From Struthio camelus (lineage: Eukaryota > Chordata > Aves > Struthioniformes > Struthionidae), in contig NC_090944.1 in NCBI RefSeq assembly GCF_040807025.1, forward strand, positions 115,018,238-115,082,237: 64,000 nucleotides of DNA, written 5' to 3'. Shown one piece after another: positions 1-50,111 of the stretch. Positions within the stretch are counted from its first letter, which is position 1. Each line of letters begins with the position of its first letter. The notes beneath the pieces are model-generated. The model was not told the DNA's origin. It made no database searches and saw nothing but the letters and a program-made list of their open reading frames with translations. Position numbers and translations under genes: made by a program.

Positions 1-485
1 GTTACACAAGCAGTCACTTCCTCCTTAAAGCATTGGTAGCTCCTGGAAGAGGTGAAGGGTTTACAGAATGAAGTCTGAAACCCCTTAAAGTAACTTTTGC
101 AATAGCCCTGCTCATCAATCTGATAGCTGAAAGATAAATTGGTAGGAACAGAGCTGTATCTGATACTGGTTAAGTCCTCTGCTAGAATATTCCCTACCCC
201 ACTTGCAGTTTTCTCTCCTAGAGCTGGTTGCATTCAAAGTAGTTTTGTAAGGAATGTCATTTTGAAAGGTGCTTTAGGATCCTTTAAGATGAAAGATGTA
301 TTCTATGAATGTAAAAACCTTTATTACTTAGTTTTGAATTTCATTTTTATTTCCTACTGGCTTTATGACTACAAGGGGACAAAAAGTAGCTAGAGGTGTC
401 AGACTGCTTCAAACCTCTGAAGAGAGTATTTATAGCCTGGTGTTATATATGAATCAATTGTGTGAATATTTTTTTCTTTTCATAG
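1..485 (+). other. SMYD2: SMYD2 last intron, 3' part
   Basis: This stretch precedes the final SMYD2 coding exon and ends in a good acceptor: a T-rich tract at about 470-480 followed by CATAG, with AG at 484-485. I looked for the preceding SMYD2 exon and did not recognise it, so the intron probably extends past the left edge of the window. No repeat or other gene was seen. Confidence 0.75.
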
Positions 486-566
486 GCAATTGCTATCATG
501 GAAGTAGCACACGGGAAAGATCATCCATACATTTCAGAGATCAAAAAGGAATTAGAGGACCACTGA
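486..566 (+). CDS. SMYD2: SMYD2 final coding exon (protein-lysine methyltransferase, C-terminus)
   Basis: SMYD2 is a SET and MYND domain methyltransferase that modifies lysines on histones and on non-histone proteins such as p53, in cytoplasm and nucleus. Only the last 26 codons plus TGA (564-566) are here. They read AIAIMEVAHGKDHPYISEI and end in ELEDH, nearly identical to the human SMYD2 C-terminus as I remember it. This is the last helix of the TPR-like C-terminal domain. The exon opens in phase 0 directly after the acceptor AG at 484-485. The SET, MYND and zinc-binding parts lie off the left edge. The exon faces PTPN14 tail to tail, as in mammals. The identification rests on a short but distinctive peptide and is supported by synteny. 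Confidence 0.93.
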   Translation, partial: AIAIMEVAHGKDHPYISEIKKELEDH

Positions 567-875
567 GCCTTTGAATCTATGCAATCCTTCAAACCTTTAT
601 TTAAAAAGCCTTGTTATGGAAGCCTTCAGGAGTGCTTTGAAAATTGGTAGCGTATGAACACATTTCTGTTCTGTAATTGGAATGACAAACACACTTAGGC
701 CTTGGAAAATGTTTCTAGCTTCCACAAATCTGATTGCCTTTTTTAACGGAAACATCATGATTTCATAGAGGGTATGCGTTTTGACAGATCAGGTGCAAAG
801 AGGACTACTTTTTCTTTATGGATTTTAATGTTTCCTGTGTAAAGTAAATAAAGTGGTCTGACCCTTCTTGACTTT
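567..875 (+). other. SMYD2: SMYD2 3' UTR (end approximate)
   Basis: This is AT-rich sequence following the SMYD2 stop codon. The first AATAAA on the plus strand lies 281 bases after the stop and is followed by GT-rich sequence. That fits the short SMYD2 3' UTR I recall from mammals. The cleavage site itself is estimated. Confidence 0.7.
847..852 (+). terminator. SMYD2: AATAAA polyadenylation signal, SMYD2
   Basis: A perfect AATAAA hexamer 281 bases past the SMYD2 stop, followed within 10 bases by a GTGGTCTG-type GT-rich stretch that could serve as the downstream element. Further AATAAA copies at 1650-1655 and 1734-1739 are possible distal signals. Confidence 0.7.
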
Positions 876-879
876 ATTT

Positions 880-2109
880 ATATATTTACATGAATGCAGA
901 AGTTTTTTGCCCTCTACTTTCTCCCAAGATGTTTGTTTTATTTATACAGGCTAATTATTAGGCTGTAGGCTTTTTTTTTTTTTTTAAAGTATCAGGTGTC
1001 CATTTTTGTTTGCAATGGCTTAGCTCAGAGAAGGAGGATGTGCGGATGATGAATTCTGTGCCCTGTGCAAGAAAGCCATCATCTTTCTCTAAAACAGTTA
1101 ATCTGCAGGCCCATCACTGCTTCTACCAGGTGGGAATTCATCTCTAAGGCCTTAGAGCTCAGTATGCATTGAACAGAGAATGCCAGCACCTAGCTCAGAA
1201 GGACAGCATAAGGCTTGAACTGTATAACATCTGCCTTTTTAATCCCTTTTACAAGTTACACTGAATTTATTACAGAGGAGAGCCCATATTTCCTTACAGC
1301 GGTAGATTAAAGCTATTCTATTAGTTTGTTAGCAATTACTGTTAGTTGAGGAGCAAGAACATATTGTAGGGGAAAAATCTGAAGGGACTTGGTTTTCTCT
1401 GCACATACCTAAGTAAGACACTAGGTTTTTTTTTCAATTTAGATCAGTGACAGGCAATTGCTTTTTAAGGCTGAGGAGGAAAAGGAGGGAGAGAGTGGCC
1501 TTATACAGCTGAAGCATGTTGCAGAGTAAAGCTGTATGCCCATTCCTTACTTCTGTCAAGCTTATAAAGTTGGATGAGGGAGACGGCACATGACTGTTGT
1601 TCACGAACTTCATCCTGTGTTCATTCTTGTAAGTAAGTAGTGCTTTGAAAATAAATTTGCTCTAGAAAGAGGGTTTGTTAGATTGTTTTCCTGAAAGCTT
1701 TTACTGCTCTAGCAAGCAATTGTTGGTGGAGTAAATAAAGCTTACAAGTCCAGAGAGCCAAGGCCCCTTGCCACAGCCCCAAGCCTTAGGAAGTATGTAC
1801 CACAGTTGACTATTTTTGGCCTAACTTCATCTTGTCAAACAGCCTATTTTTTCCAAGAGAATACCACCTCTATTTTAGAAAAGGGAAAGCTGGGCTCTGG
1901 ACATGGCCCCAGCTGTATTCCAACTTTCAAAAATCAGATTAACCCTGTGTGGGCACCAGTATGCGTCTTGCCCCTATAAAACTGGATTACTGTTTGCAGA
2001 AGGTTCTTTGAAATTCACTGTGGCCCTGGCTGGGCCAAGGGAAACTAACAGAAGCAAGATAGGTGCAAATATAAAATCTTAAGCTTGTATGAGAAAGAAC
2101 ACAAGCATG
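880..2109. other. Spacer between SMYD2 and PTPN14 3' ends
   Basis: The region lies between the proposed SMYD2 poly(A) site and the most distal candidate PTPN14 poly(A) signal. I see no exon, long open frame or recognisable transposable element. A T-run at about 970-985 and two more plus-strand AATAAA hexamers are the only features. If SMYD2 uses those distal signals, its 3' UTR would reach to about 1760. Confidence 0.5.
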
Positions 2110-2129
2110 GCTTTCCTTGAAAAAAATGG

Positions 2130-2135
2130 TTTATT
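2130..2135 (-). terminator. PTPN14: Candidate distal poly(A) signal of PTPN14
   Basis: The plus-strand TTTATT is AATAAA on the PTPN14 strand. About 25-35 bases downstream on that strand is a TTGTGTTCTTT-like GT/T-rich element, a good arrangement for cleavage near 2110. It is the last strong signal before the SMYD2 side. Usage is inferred. Confidence 0.45.
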
Positions 2136-2166
2136 GTATACTGTGAATATGAAGGACAGCTTTACC

Positions 2167-2183
2167 AAAAAAAAAAAAAAAAC
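2167..2183. repeat. A-run (T-run on the PTPN14 strand)
   Basis: A homopolymer of roughly 17 A on the plus strand, just upstream (on the minus strand) of the candidate distal poly(A) signal. It reads as U-rich in a PTPN14 transcript. Confidence 0.85.
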
Positions 2184-3986
2184 ATAGTGACTGAAGACAT
2201 TCTCATATTTGAAAAGACATATAAGAAACTATTTACACAAAGGCAGTGAAAGAGGTTTAAAAAAAAGTTATTGCAGTCAATTAATGCTGAACAGAACTTT
2301 ATAAAAAGAAAAAGAAAAGAAACAGTGCAAAAATACTGTCAAAAGTAATCAGTTCTATACACAAGATAAAACTGACAAGCATAAGCTTATTTACTGATAT
2401 GAATAATACATTAGAATATAAAATAGCATGCATAGAGTTTTTTTAAAGGCTTTCAATAATATAAAATAGTTATGCTGTTCAGCCAGAACAGGAGGGTGTG
2501 GGGCAGGGGGGGAGGGGGCGAGGAAAGAGCATATAACTGCTGTCTCACTTGTCTGCAAAATGTGTACATACAATGAGGTCGTGAAATTGTTAAATCACTG
2601 CTTTGCACTAAACTGTAATGTAGAGTTACAGAACAAATACAACAGGAATCACCAAAATACTGAAGTAAAACAGGACAGTAAAATCCAGTGATGTAAAACT
2701 TAAACATGTTATTTCATTTAACACATGTCCCACACAGTTATATATGGGAATAGTACAGTCATCTGCATGTGTAAACTTTCTTCCTTTGTAAAATAGCCAA
2801 AGAAAGGTACTTTACTAAGGAGGAAAAATGTGTTTTCCATAAGGAGCAATCTCAATAGGATAATCATGCTACTAACAATGTTTTTGGCAGTATAAACTTA
2901 TTTTCTTTTAAAGATTCAGAGTAGCAGCAAGAAAATATTTTTATTTAACATACACAAAGAGGAAGTCTTTGTTCATATAACGTATAATTAAGCAAGCTGT
3001 TGAACTCACTAACACAGGACATTGTGAAAGCCAAAGGAATAAATGGGTTTGAGAAGAATTATGCAATTCATGGAAGATTGTTCAGTCAGCATTTAATTAA
3101 GCACAAGGTGTGGGATATAACTTATACCTCAGGAAGCCCCTAAATCATTGATTGCCAGGCATGATGCTAGAGGTGGTTCTTACATTTCTTACCTCACTGT
3201 CGGCTCCCAGCCACTATCAAAGACAAATGTCATGAAAGTACTTTGTAGGAAACTTTCCTCGTTTGCCTGTGTTTGCATATTAGGGAAGACTGCTATGGAA
3301 GTATTTGGCGCTGGACATCCAAAATACTGAGTCTCCTTACCTGGGTGATTTGGACAAGTAAACTCCTAGGCACTGTATTCATTTCAGGGCTCTGCTAAAG
3401 TATTAGTCTTTCCATTACTGTTAAAACTGTGCTGGGATTGTTCAGTGAAAGCTGCTGTTTTACTTATATTGACTTATATTTCACCTAGCGGAGGCAGAAT
3501 CCTGTAATACTAGCATGTGGGAAACTCTCAATAAGGGTGCACACAAATCACAGGCATCAAAACCTTAACACACTGAAGAACCATGCTGAAAAACAGCTGA
3601 GAGGAACTGGGGAAATTCACTGTGTTTTGTAGAGTATCTTACGATAACAAAAATGTTTATTTACTTTCAAAAAATATAAACAAACACTGCTATTTTTTTG
3701 ACTTGTGCACTAGTGTTTTGAGTCACCATTTAACAATAGTTTGTCTGTGGCTAAGAGCTCCATCTTCTCATGTTTGCCCAACAGCCCAAGCAGCCAGCTG
3801 TTCCCTTCCGCAAATTACAGACCTTCACATCCCTGCGAGTCAAGGTTACAAGTGCCTGCATGTACAATGTCCTCCTCTCCAAACACTCACATGGCAAGAA
3901 CCGCATTTGTAGTTCCCGTAGCACCAGCGTCTACGAGAAAAATTCAACGAGCCTCTAGGCAAGGCTAAGAATGAACTGCAGGGCTT

Positions 3987-4008
3987 GGGGGGGGGAGGGG
4001 GGGGGAGG
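3987..4008. repeat. Long G-runs, potential quadruplex
   Basis: Two runs of nine G separated by a single A, then A and GG, on the plus strand. In a PTPN14 transcript the tract is C-rich instead. It stands out sharply from the AT-rich surroundings. Confidence 0.85.
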
Positions 4009-7000
4009 CCTCTTGTTTTCAGGATTTGGACCTTGTAACCTTTCTCCTGTTGGCAGCAAAAAATCTACACCCAAGTGCCACATGACTGTGGTCATTCATT
4101 AGCAGCTTTATTTATAGCGTACTGGCCAAATAATTATGTTTTTAATGCAGTACGTCTCTTTCAAGATCAGCTCTAGCTACTTGCTCCTTCAACAAGATGC
4201 ATCCTTTATTTCATGAAATGGGAGCCACCCGGGTTCTCTGGATGTAAGACATTCTCTTCTAAAAAGACAGGGTGGCAAAATTTAATTCTAGCCTCTCACT
4301 GATGCAGAAGAGCTGCTAGAGCAAGTGTCAGCCGTATTGGTGCTTACCTTTTTCAAGCACACAATTCAGAAATCATTAGCAAGACTGGCAACAGCTAATT
4401 CAGTCATCATCTCATCCCAAGACACCCTTGGGAAGGCAGCTGTTGAGAATGCAGTATGGTCAGTAACTGCTGAATTTGCCCCAGAAGATCTGCCTGCTGT
4501 ATCCTAGTAAGAGATTTGTCAGCATTTGCTTTAGGGTCACTTGTGGCCTACAGTGACACAGCAAGTATCAGGTCAAAAGCTAAAACTGATTATTAGCTTA
4601 AAATGATCTTCTGTATTGAAGCACTGAGACTAATTCATTTCCAAACTATATTTTACCATTTGCATTTCTGGCTGTTTACAGTAAGGGAATAATTATTAAA
4701 AAAAAAAAGCAGCTTTTGAAATTATGCAAATATTTAATATTATTTGCAGTTTAGGCAACTGATTTAAATAAGTGGAACAGAAACATCCTTCAATATACTT
4801 CTTAAAAATGACTGCATTAGCAGTTAGGTTGAATAAGTTCTCCCAGGGGTGTCTCACTTCAGTTGAAACGCTATTTTAGGGAAAAGGTATTTCCAATAAA
4901 GCTGAGTATTCAGGGTCCCTATACACCTATATAGGTAGAAGTTTGTGGGATCAAGCTTCATCTTTCCTGAGTTGATCAAGGACAAGTGCTGTCAAAGCAG
5001 GACTGTGGAGGAGCTGGAACATGCAAGCCAGAGCAGCTAACTACAGGCACTGGCCAAGTTCCACCATCCTCCGCTGAAGCATGTCAAGGAGGCAAACAGG
5101 ATGTCAACAGCACTGAGCAGACCATTTGTGGGCAGTGTCAGAACTCAGCAGTCATCTCTCCCATCCCTGATCCAGATAGTGTTAATCATGAAATGCTCAG
5201 ACCACAAACTACAAACTTTAACCGAAAATGTGATGCCAACAATCTCAATACCATCGTTAAGTTTAAAGAAAAAAAAAAAAAAGCTGTTTAGTAGCAACAT
5301 TAAATATAGATAAAAAGTGCATGAGAAAGGAAAATAAACATAATGGACCCCAAAATCAGACTTATTCAACCACTCCAAGTTCTCTCTTACAAAGTAAATG
5401 AAGGAAAATAGGCTAAGTGTGCTGGAGTGCAACTGGCAAGGCTTGGAGAAGCCTGTTTGTTTCTTAAACTCTTTCAAGATGCAGCTCCATTCTTAGAAAA
5501 TCGATGCATTTTTGTAAGATTTTTCCATCCAAACTCTACTTCAAATGGATGAATATGGTTTCTTGTAACCAACCCATTGCCATGCTTTGATGTTAGAAAG
5601 TATGCAACCCACAAATAGCAACTCAAAACTGTCCTCCTTTTCTGTTTAAACACTGCTGCTAAGTCTGTGGGACAGAAATTAAACAGTCCTGTTTCTTTAA
5701 GTCTCCTGCTTTCATTCCTATGACTAATGAAATTGGATACAAAATGCATTTTCCTGTCACTCCCTAAAGGTTAGGAAATACTGCCCAAGCAATTTAGGTC
5801 TGATAAAAAGTACAACAGGTTCAAAGTGAGAAGAGGGTTCATTTTTTCCCCTGCAAACTGTATCAGATTTCAATCATAAAACATTGACATGCTGAAGTTT
5901 GGTTGCAAGCTGGGGTGGAAAGGAACCTCTGAAGACACGCACCAGCCCAGTTCACTTATGATATTAGCAGATCTAGTCAAGATAAAATCTAGCAGGAAAA
6001 ATACATTGAAGTCAGATGAAAGGAAAATTTTTAAATTATCATTCTTTCACAATAAAAGGGAAAAAGTGAGTCACACTGCCTTCTATCTACCATACCAGCC
6101 ATGTTAGGAGTTAATTGGAAATGACTGTTTACTATATGGCCATTTATTTGCTTCATTAATAGGCACTGACTTAATTTGGAAAGGCTTTTTGGTGCCATTT
6201 TTTAATTAATATTTTTCTAAGACACCTTTATGTGTCTTTGTATAAAAGACATTTGCTTAATTTTCTTCCTTTTAAACACAGCTATTTACTTTCTCTTATG
6301 AAATAACTTTTTCTACACTTACTGTGGAAATACTAGTATACATTTCAACCAACAATAGCTGAATAGTAAGACACAGAATTATTTTCCCCTCTGATTTTCT
6401 ACCTCTCAATTCCAAGTGGAGCAATGGGACTTGACAGCTCTGAGTTCAAACTTAATTCATCATTAGGAAATTATTCAAAAAGCTATAACGAGATAACTAA
6501 TTTAATACACTTTGCTTCAAGGTTTATTCCTTGGCTTTTTTCCCAGATATAAAGCATCTCTGTGCAATTATCATGCAGATGCTGCTGAAAAGACTTTAAA
6601 TGGTTGCTGCTAATTTAACAAGAGACATGTTGGCATTAGCCAACAGAAGAAATTAGAGCAAAACTGAAGTTGAATGAAAGCTCATGTGATCCTTAAAAGG
6701 AACGTGGTCAAGATATTATAGCTAAATAACTCATAAGCATTTGCTGGTAACTAGAAGTTTTCACCACAACTCGTCTCGTATCACTAGGTCTGTATTGCAT
6801 AGCGCCAAATGAAAACACAGTGGAGTTTTAAATGCCTTTTGGGATGCATTCAAGTACCGAAACTTAGATTATGCTCCCACTGATTTTAGGGAAAGGTAGG
6901 TGCGTAGGTCCCTTTAGCGATCCTACTGAAGCTGAGGGTGCATGTATAGGCTTTGGCCTTTATGCATTGACTTAAAGCTATTATGGCTTGGTTATACACA

Positions 7001-7187
7001 TTTAAAACAAGAACAACAACAAAAGCTTGAACTTTGTTGCCAACAGAAGGAAGGAAATTTTAGAAAACCAGCCTTGTGAGATGGCCACAAGCAGGCATAG
7101 TATTTCTGATTCTCTTAAACAGTAACTGCATTGCAAGCTTGCTGGATTATGATCTGTTTCCACAGTAGGTTTTAGGACACACCTGAC

Positions 7188-7207
7188 TTTTTTTTTTTTT
7201 TTTTTTC
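7188..7207. repeat. T-run abutting the CR1 5' junction
   Basis: A homopolymer of roughly 18 T ends a few bases before recognisable CR1 sequence begins. It may mark the T-rich target or the truncation junction. Confidence 0.8.
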
Positions 7208-7208
7208 A

Positions 7209-8070
7209 ATTGCAGATGATGCTAAACTGAGAGGAATGGCTGATATACCAACCAGATGGTTGCACTGCTATTCAGAGGGACCTTACCTGGCTGGAGAAAT
7301 GGGCAGAGAGGAAACTCATGAAATTCAACGAAGGGAAGTGCCAAGTCCTGCCCCTGGGCAGGAATAACCCTGTGCACCAGGACAGGCTGGGGGCCAGCCG
7401 GCTGGAAAGCAGCTCTGCAGAGAAGGCCCTGGGGGTCCTGCTGGACAACTTGGCCATAAGCCAGCAATGTGCCCTTGCGACAAAGAAGGTCAATCGTATC
7501 CCAGGCTGCATTAGGCAGAGCATTGCCAGCAGGTCAAGGGAGGTGATCCTTCCCCTCTGCTCAGCACCAGTGAGGCTAGATCCAGTGTGCAGGATCCAGT
7601 TCTGGGCTCCCCAGTACAAGAGAGACATAGAACTCTAGGAGCGAGTCCAGCAAAGGGCTACTAAGATGATTAAGGAACCAGAGCATCCCTCATATGAGAA
7701 AAGGCTGAGAGAGCTGGGACTCTTCAGCCTGGAGGAGAGAAGGATCAGGGAGGATCTCATAAACATGTAGAATTAAGTGATGGGAGAGTGTAAAGAAGCC
7801 AGAGCCAGACTCTTCTCTGTTGTGCCCAGGCACAGGACAAGAGGCAACAGGGACAAACTGAAGTGAAGAAAACACTTCACTGTGAAGGTGGCTGAACATT
7901 GGAACAGGTTGCCCAGAAAGGCTGTGGAGTCTCCATCCTTAGAAATATTCAAAACCTGACTGAACACAGTCCCAGGCAACCTGCACCAGGTGAGCCTGCT
8001 TGAGCAAGAGAGTTGGACTAGGTGATCTCCAGAGGTCCCTTCCAATTCCAACAATTCTGTGATCCTGTGA
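7209..8070 (+). mobile_element. CR1 LINE, 5'-truncated copy
   Basis: This is the 3' end of a CR1 non-LTR retrotransposon. The plus-strand frame at 7318-7638 gives the C-terminal part of the CR1 reverse-transcriptase ORF, including MKFNEGKCQVLPLGRNN, then SREVILPL and QFWAPQYK. The frame hits TAG at 7636-7638, where CR1 normally continues with leucine and ERVQ. The continuation at about 7639-7770 still reads like CR1 ([11 protein letters not shown]) before another stop near 7768. The copy ends with the CR1-type terminus CAATTCTGTGATCCTGTGA. It has only about 0.86 kb of a full element of roughly 4.5 kb and cannot move. It lies antisense to PTPN14 in its probable 3' UTR. The family points to a bird or another sauropsid. 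Confidence 0.93.
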
Positions 8071-8621
8071 CTTGTTTGGGAGTTCGGGAACTCCTGGTCC
8101 ACAGGCTCCAACAATACTTTACTTGACCTATCCCATCTGTTACTGCTGAAGCTTTTCTTTGCAGAAAGGCTAATGACTGCATTTCCCATAATGCTGTGGC
8201 GTAACAGCTGTATGCTCAGAAGAAGTAAACACTCTCATCCAGCAAAGAGAAAAACAGTAGGAAATTGGGAGATAACAAAACCAGGACATCAGACTGTTCA
8301 TCTGCACAGGCTATAGAGACAGTACAAAGACAGAAGCCATCAGCCAAGGGGTCATTAAGGGGATGCAAAACTAGAGGCAGAAGGAGGACAAAAATGTTTA
8401 GGAATCGGGGGGGAGTGGGGATCCCCAAAAAGGAGAGAAAAGACGGTTGGATGGGACTAGCTGCCAGAGAGGAAGGGGACAGAGATGAGGACAGAGGGCC
8501 AGGGTTTAGCAGGTAGGCATGCTAAGCAAAAGGAATGAGGAACTAAAAGATTAAATTTTCCTGGGAAAGGGATACCAGGGGAAATAATTTCACCACAACA
8601 ATAGCTAAGCACTGACTGTTA
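8071..8621. other. Interval between the two CR1 pieces
   Basis: No gene is seen. A purine-rich stretch at about 8380-8510 contains a run of seven G near 8407. It could be very old decayed repeat, but I cannot assign it. Confidence 0.5.
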
Positions 8622-8795
8622 CAGGGGCTCAGTGAAGCTGTGGAACCTCCACCCTTGCAGATTTCTGAAACTCGAGTGGACACAGCCTTGGGCAGCCCGA
8701 TCCAACTTTGAAGTTAGCCCTGCTGTGAGCAGGGCTGGGATCAGAGACCTCCAGGGCTCCTTTCCAGCCTGGTCCGTTCTCTAGCGATCCTACAG
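8622..8795 (+). mobile_element. Older CR1 3'-end fragment
   Basis: The sequence follows the CR1 3' UTR pattern on the plus strand: a GTGGAACCTCCACCCTTGCAG block, then a GACACAGCCTTGGGCAGCC block, a CCCTGCTGTGAGCAGG block, and a GAGACCTCCAGGGCTCC block. It is much more diverged than the copy at 7209-8070 and lacks a clean terminus. Boundaries are approximate. It is in the same orientation as the larger copy. Confidence 0.75.
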
Positions 8796-9820
8796 GACTA
8801 CTGAGTCTGAGCAGGTTCAGCCAAGAGCAGGACTGCTGGCAGGATGGCAGCGTACGGAGATGAGAACCATCACTGGGGGAGTCGCGTGAGGAGGGAGTAG
8901 CCTCAGTGCAGGGACTTTTCTTTCCATCTTTTACACCAGAAATAACAGCGTGGGAATTCCACCACAATTTACTAAAGTGTTGGGGTGGGGTGGGGGCGTT
9001 ATTTAAGCTGAAATCCCTCTGCTGTTCAATCCACAGCCCACTACAGTTACAGGAAAGACTCACTGATTGACCTCATCTTATTCTGGGTTGTTTCTAACAC
9101 TTTTTTTTTTTTTCACAATTTCTAACACTTCATTTCTTAAGACTCCCTCCAAAGGATAGTAAAGGCCTTGTTTAAAGATTCAGTATTGCTTCTTTCAAGG
9201 ACTAAACTGAAACTGTAATTTCTGGGAAATTTGAACAGTTTAGCACCCAGAGCGCTCTGCTCTCACAACCACCTGTGTTTGAGCCCTCTGTAACTCTCCC
9301 TGCTGCTCATGCAGAGGCATGGGTCTCCGTACCGTAGGATTTTGCGTCCTCAGACTCTCCTCTTTCTTACAGAACCCTAGCTGACATCTAGCAGGTCTCA
9401 CTTTTACCATGGAAGCCACATATTTGACTACACAATATTCTTATCTGAGAAAAAGCCTAGAACTGTTCATTTCATAAACCACGTAGCAAGCTAAAAGCCA
9501 GTATATTAAACCTTTAGAAAGGATTGCTTTCCCTATGAACATGTTACAATGCAGATCAGTCATGTCAAATGTGGTTCAGTTCAAAAGTTACCGTAAGTTT
9601 CACAAGTTATTAAAGTAATTCACAAGTTATTCCAAGAAAAATAAATTATATCTTGTATAAAATAATCCATGGGAGACGCTAGTAAAGAACAATCACTGCT
9701 TACTTTCAGGACAACTTGAGTAAGTACAATATATGCACACAACATTGTCAAGGCAGTTCCCCCTCTTATCAGCAAGGTTCAGTCAAATCCAGAAAGCTGT
9801 GTCTGGGATCTTTAAAGAGA

Positions 9821-48144
<38,324 letters not shown>

Positions 48145-49855
48145 CTACAAACAAGAAAAGAGAACAAATTACAAAGTCTTGTAATTACAAAGTCTTGCTT
48201 GCCTGTTTTCCACAGAACAAGAGACTGTTGAAAGTAAGAAAAATTCACCATAAACACATCATGTCATTAAACAGCAGTCCATGCCTGAAGTTAGAAGTTC
48301 CACATCATCTGCCAGGCACACGGACATCACAATGAGATTGCCATGCGGACAACGTTTCCAGGTGTACAAAAAGGAAAATAAAAAGTTCTAGTTTGTATTC
48401 CCAAGACCATATAGAAAAGTAGTATCTGCTGGGATTACCTCTTCCATAAATCCTGCAGGGGTTACCATGCATTCTCCAATACAGAAAGAGACTGTTCCAC
48501 ATTTCTTCTATGGTTTTTGCTCCAGGGTCACCATTTTGATAAGAAATGGAATTTTAGCAAAATACTTTGGCCGACTGATTTAACTTGAGCTGGGGACCAT
48601 AAAGAAATTCTTTATATTGGCATCCCTTATCCATAAGGATGACTTAGACCCACAAATCAAACAAAAGTAACTAATAGTACTATGCACCTGCTGATCTCCA
48701 GAAACTGATCACAAGGGTGAACTATGCTTGGCTGAAACCACAGTAACAGAAACTACACATTTCACCTTGCACTTCTAGCAGAGTAACCGAGGACAAACAA
48801 GAAGCTTTCCACAGAAGTTTTACAAGTTACAGTGTCCCCAGCCTTGCAACCCTCCCATCCGCTGACCTGCGTTAGGCACACAGCACAGGTGGCTGAAGCA
48901 GCAGGGATATGGACCAATCCCTCCGACATTATCAGGCTAAAGTCCAACAGAGACAGCTTCGTCACTAGGCCACAACGTTTTATTCTGCAGGCACCAACGT
49001 GTGTTCCCCTGAGCTAGCTGGCGGACATGGGTGGTAAAATCAACAGGGGACAAGACAGGCTGAAGGAATTACAGCCACCACTGCAAGATCACCATATCAG
49101 TCACTGATGTGCCAATAATCAAATACAGTTGAGTTACAACTTAATGATCCAGTGTCCAGCAGCTCAAACTTTGGGTGCACACATACGTAACCCATCACAA
49201 CAGACACGAAAAACAGTTTCTTCCTCAGCTGATATGCAAAAACTCATCAAGTCTGAGCCCAAAGATATTGTACCAGTGTAGCCACAGCTCGTGTGTGCCC
49301 TCACAGCCTCCCGCGTCCAACCTCCAGACCTACCAATAGTAAAAGATGGGTCTGGGTGACCGAAGCTAAGAAAAACTAAATGCCAAGAAACAAAGAACAG
49401 GAGTTTCTCAGGCTATGACCAGACACGTCAGTGTGGTTGCAGCTGAGTCAGGTTATGAGGTTACTGCTTCAGCTCCTCAGCACTGCTTCCTGACAGAGGC
49501 CACTGCTTCCTCCGTACGGCGCGCCTGCTCATCCCCTCACACAAAGGGCATCCCCTCAAAGCAGCATGGATTTAAAAAATAAAAATAATTGCTTGAGCTA
49601 AACCAGATCATTCTGACAGAACTGGGTTAGAAACGAACCATATAGAAGCGTGCCAGCCGGTCTGAAAGACTGCATCCTCCACAAGGAGGACAGTGAAGAG
49701 CAGTCAGGAAAAGACTGGGGGCAGTAAACTCTTAGCTGGGCTCAGCTGCAGCCAGCACACCACATCTTGGCCTTAACCTTGAACCTTTGGGATTAGCAAA
49801 TAAGCAGTTCTTGTCCTGTTCTAATGATTTCAGACAGGTGCGTGTCGGTTCTTTT

Positions 49856-49879
49856 TTAATTGCCTTCCTAGGCAATTAA
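49856..49879. repeat. Inverted repeat, 10-bp arms
   Basis: TTAATTGCCT at 49856-49865 pairs with AGGCAATTAA at 49870-49879 across four bases. A third copy of GGCAATTAAC follows at about 49883-49892. Confidence 0.88.
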
Positions 49880-49957
49880 CAAGGCAATTAACCTTTCCTT
49901 CTTGGAAGAGAACCACAGTAACAACATACATGCTACAAGGATTTCACTGTAGAACAA

Positions 49958-50035
49958 ATATATATTCTATACTATACAGTCTATAGTCTATGCTATAGTC
50001 TACATTCTATACTACACTATATAGTCAAACTATAC
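49958..50035. repeat. Degenerate CTATA/TATAGTCTA tract
   Basis: Many imperfect copies of CTATA, TATAGTCTA and TCTATACTA units in about 80 bases. It is a cryptic simple repeat, not a clean microsatellite. Confidence 0.7.
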
Positions 50036-50093
50036 TCACAAATGTTACCATTTAACTCTGCGGAGATAGTAGAAACGACCTGGGTGCTTCAAA

Positions 50094-50111
50094 AGAAAAA
50101 AAAAAAAAAAA
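50094..50111. repeat. A-run
   Basis: A homopolymer of about 18 A (one G interruption at its left) within the large intron. Confidence 0.85.

Larger units (their letters stand above)
2110..9820 (-). other. PTPN14: Probable PTPN14 3' UTR and 3' flank
   Basis: The PTPN14 stop codon is at 9821-9823, and nothing downstream on the minus strand looks like another gene. The sequence is AT-rich with many T- and A-runs, as expected for a long UTR, and human PTPN14 has a multi-kilobase 3' UTR as I recall it. Minus-strand AATAAA signals occur at 6523-6528, 6143-6148, 4205-4210, 4107-4112, 3656-3661 and 2130-2135. The true end or ends cannot be decided from sequence. Two CR1 fragments lie inside, both antisense. 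Confidence 0.5.

Noticed and set aside
3770..3958. Plus-strand 62-codon frame with CpG-containing, protein-like sequence
   Set aside because: Three overlapping frames are open in the same stretch, no family is recognisable, and it lies in the PTPN14 3' region. Chance openness is the simpler reading.
7773..8189. 138-codon minus-strand frame
   Set aside because: It is the antisense of the CR1 3' end, not a gene.
8629..9063. 144-codon minus-strand frame
   Set aside because: It overlaps the older CR1 scrap in antisense and shows no domain.
50041..50090. Minus-strand stretch reading HPGRFYYLRRVKW
   Set aside because: Very short, no family, and next to a homopolymer. Not enough to call an exon or pseudogene.
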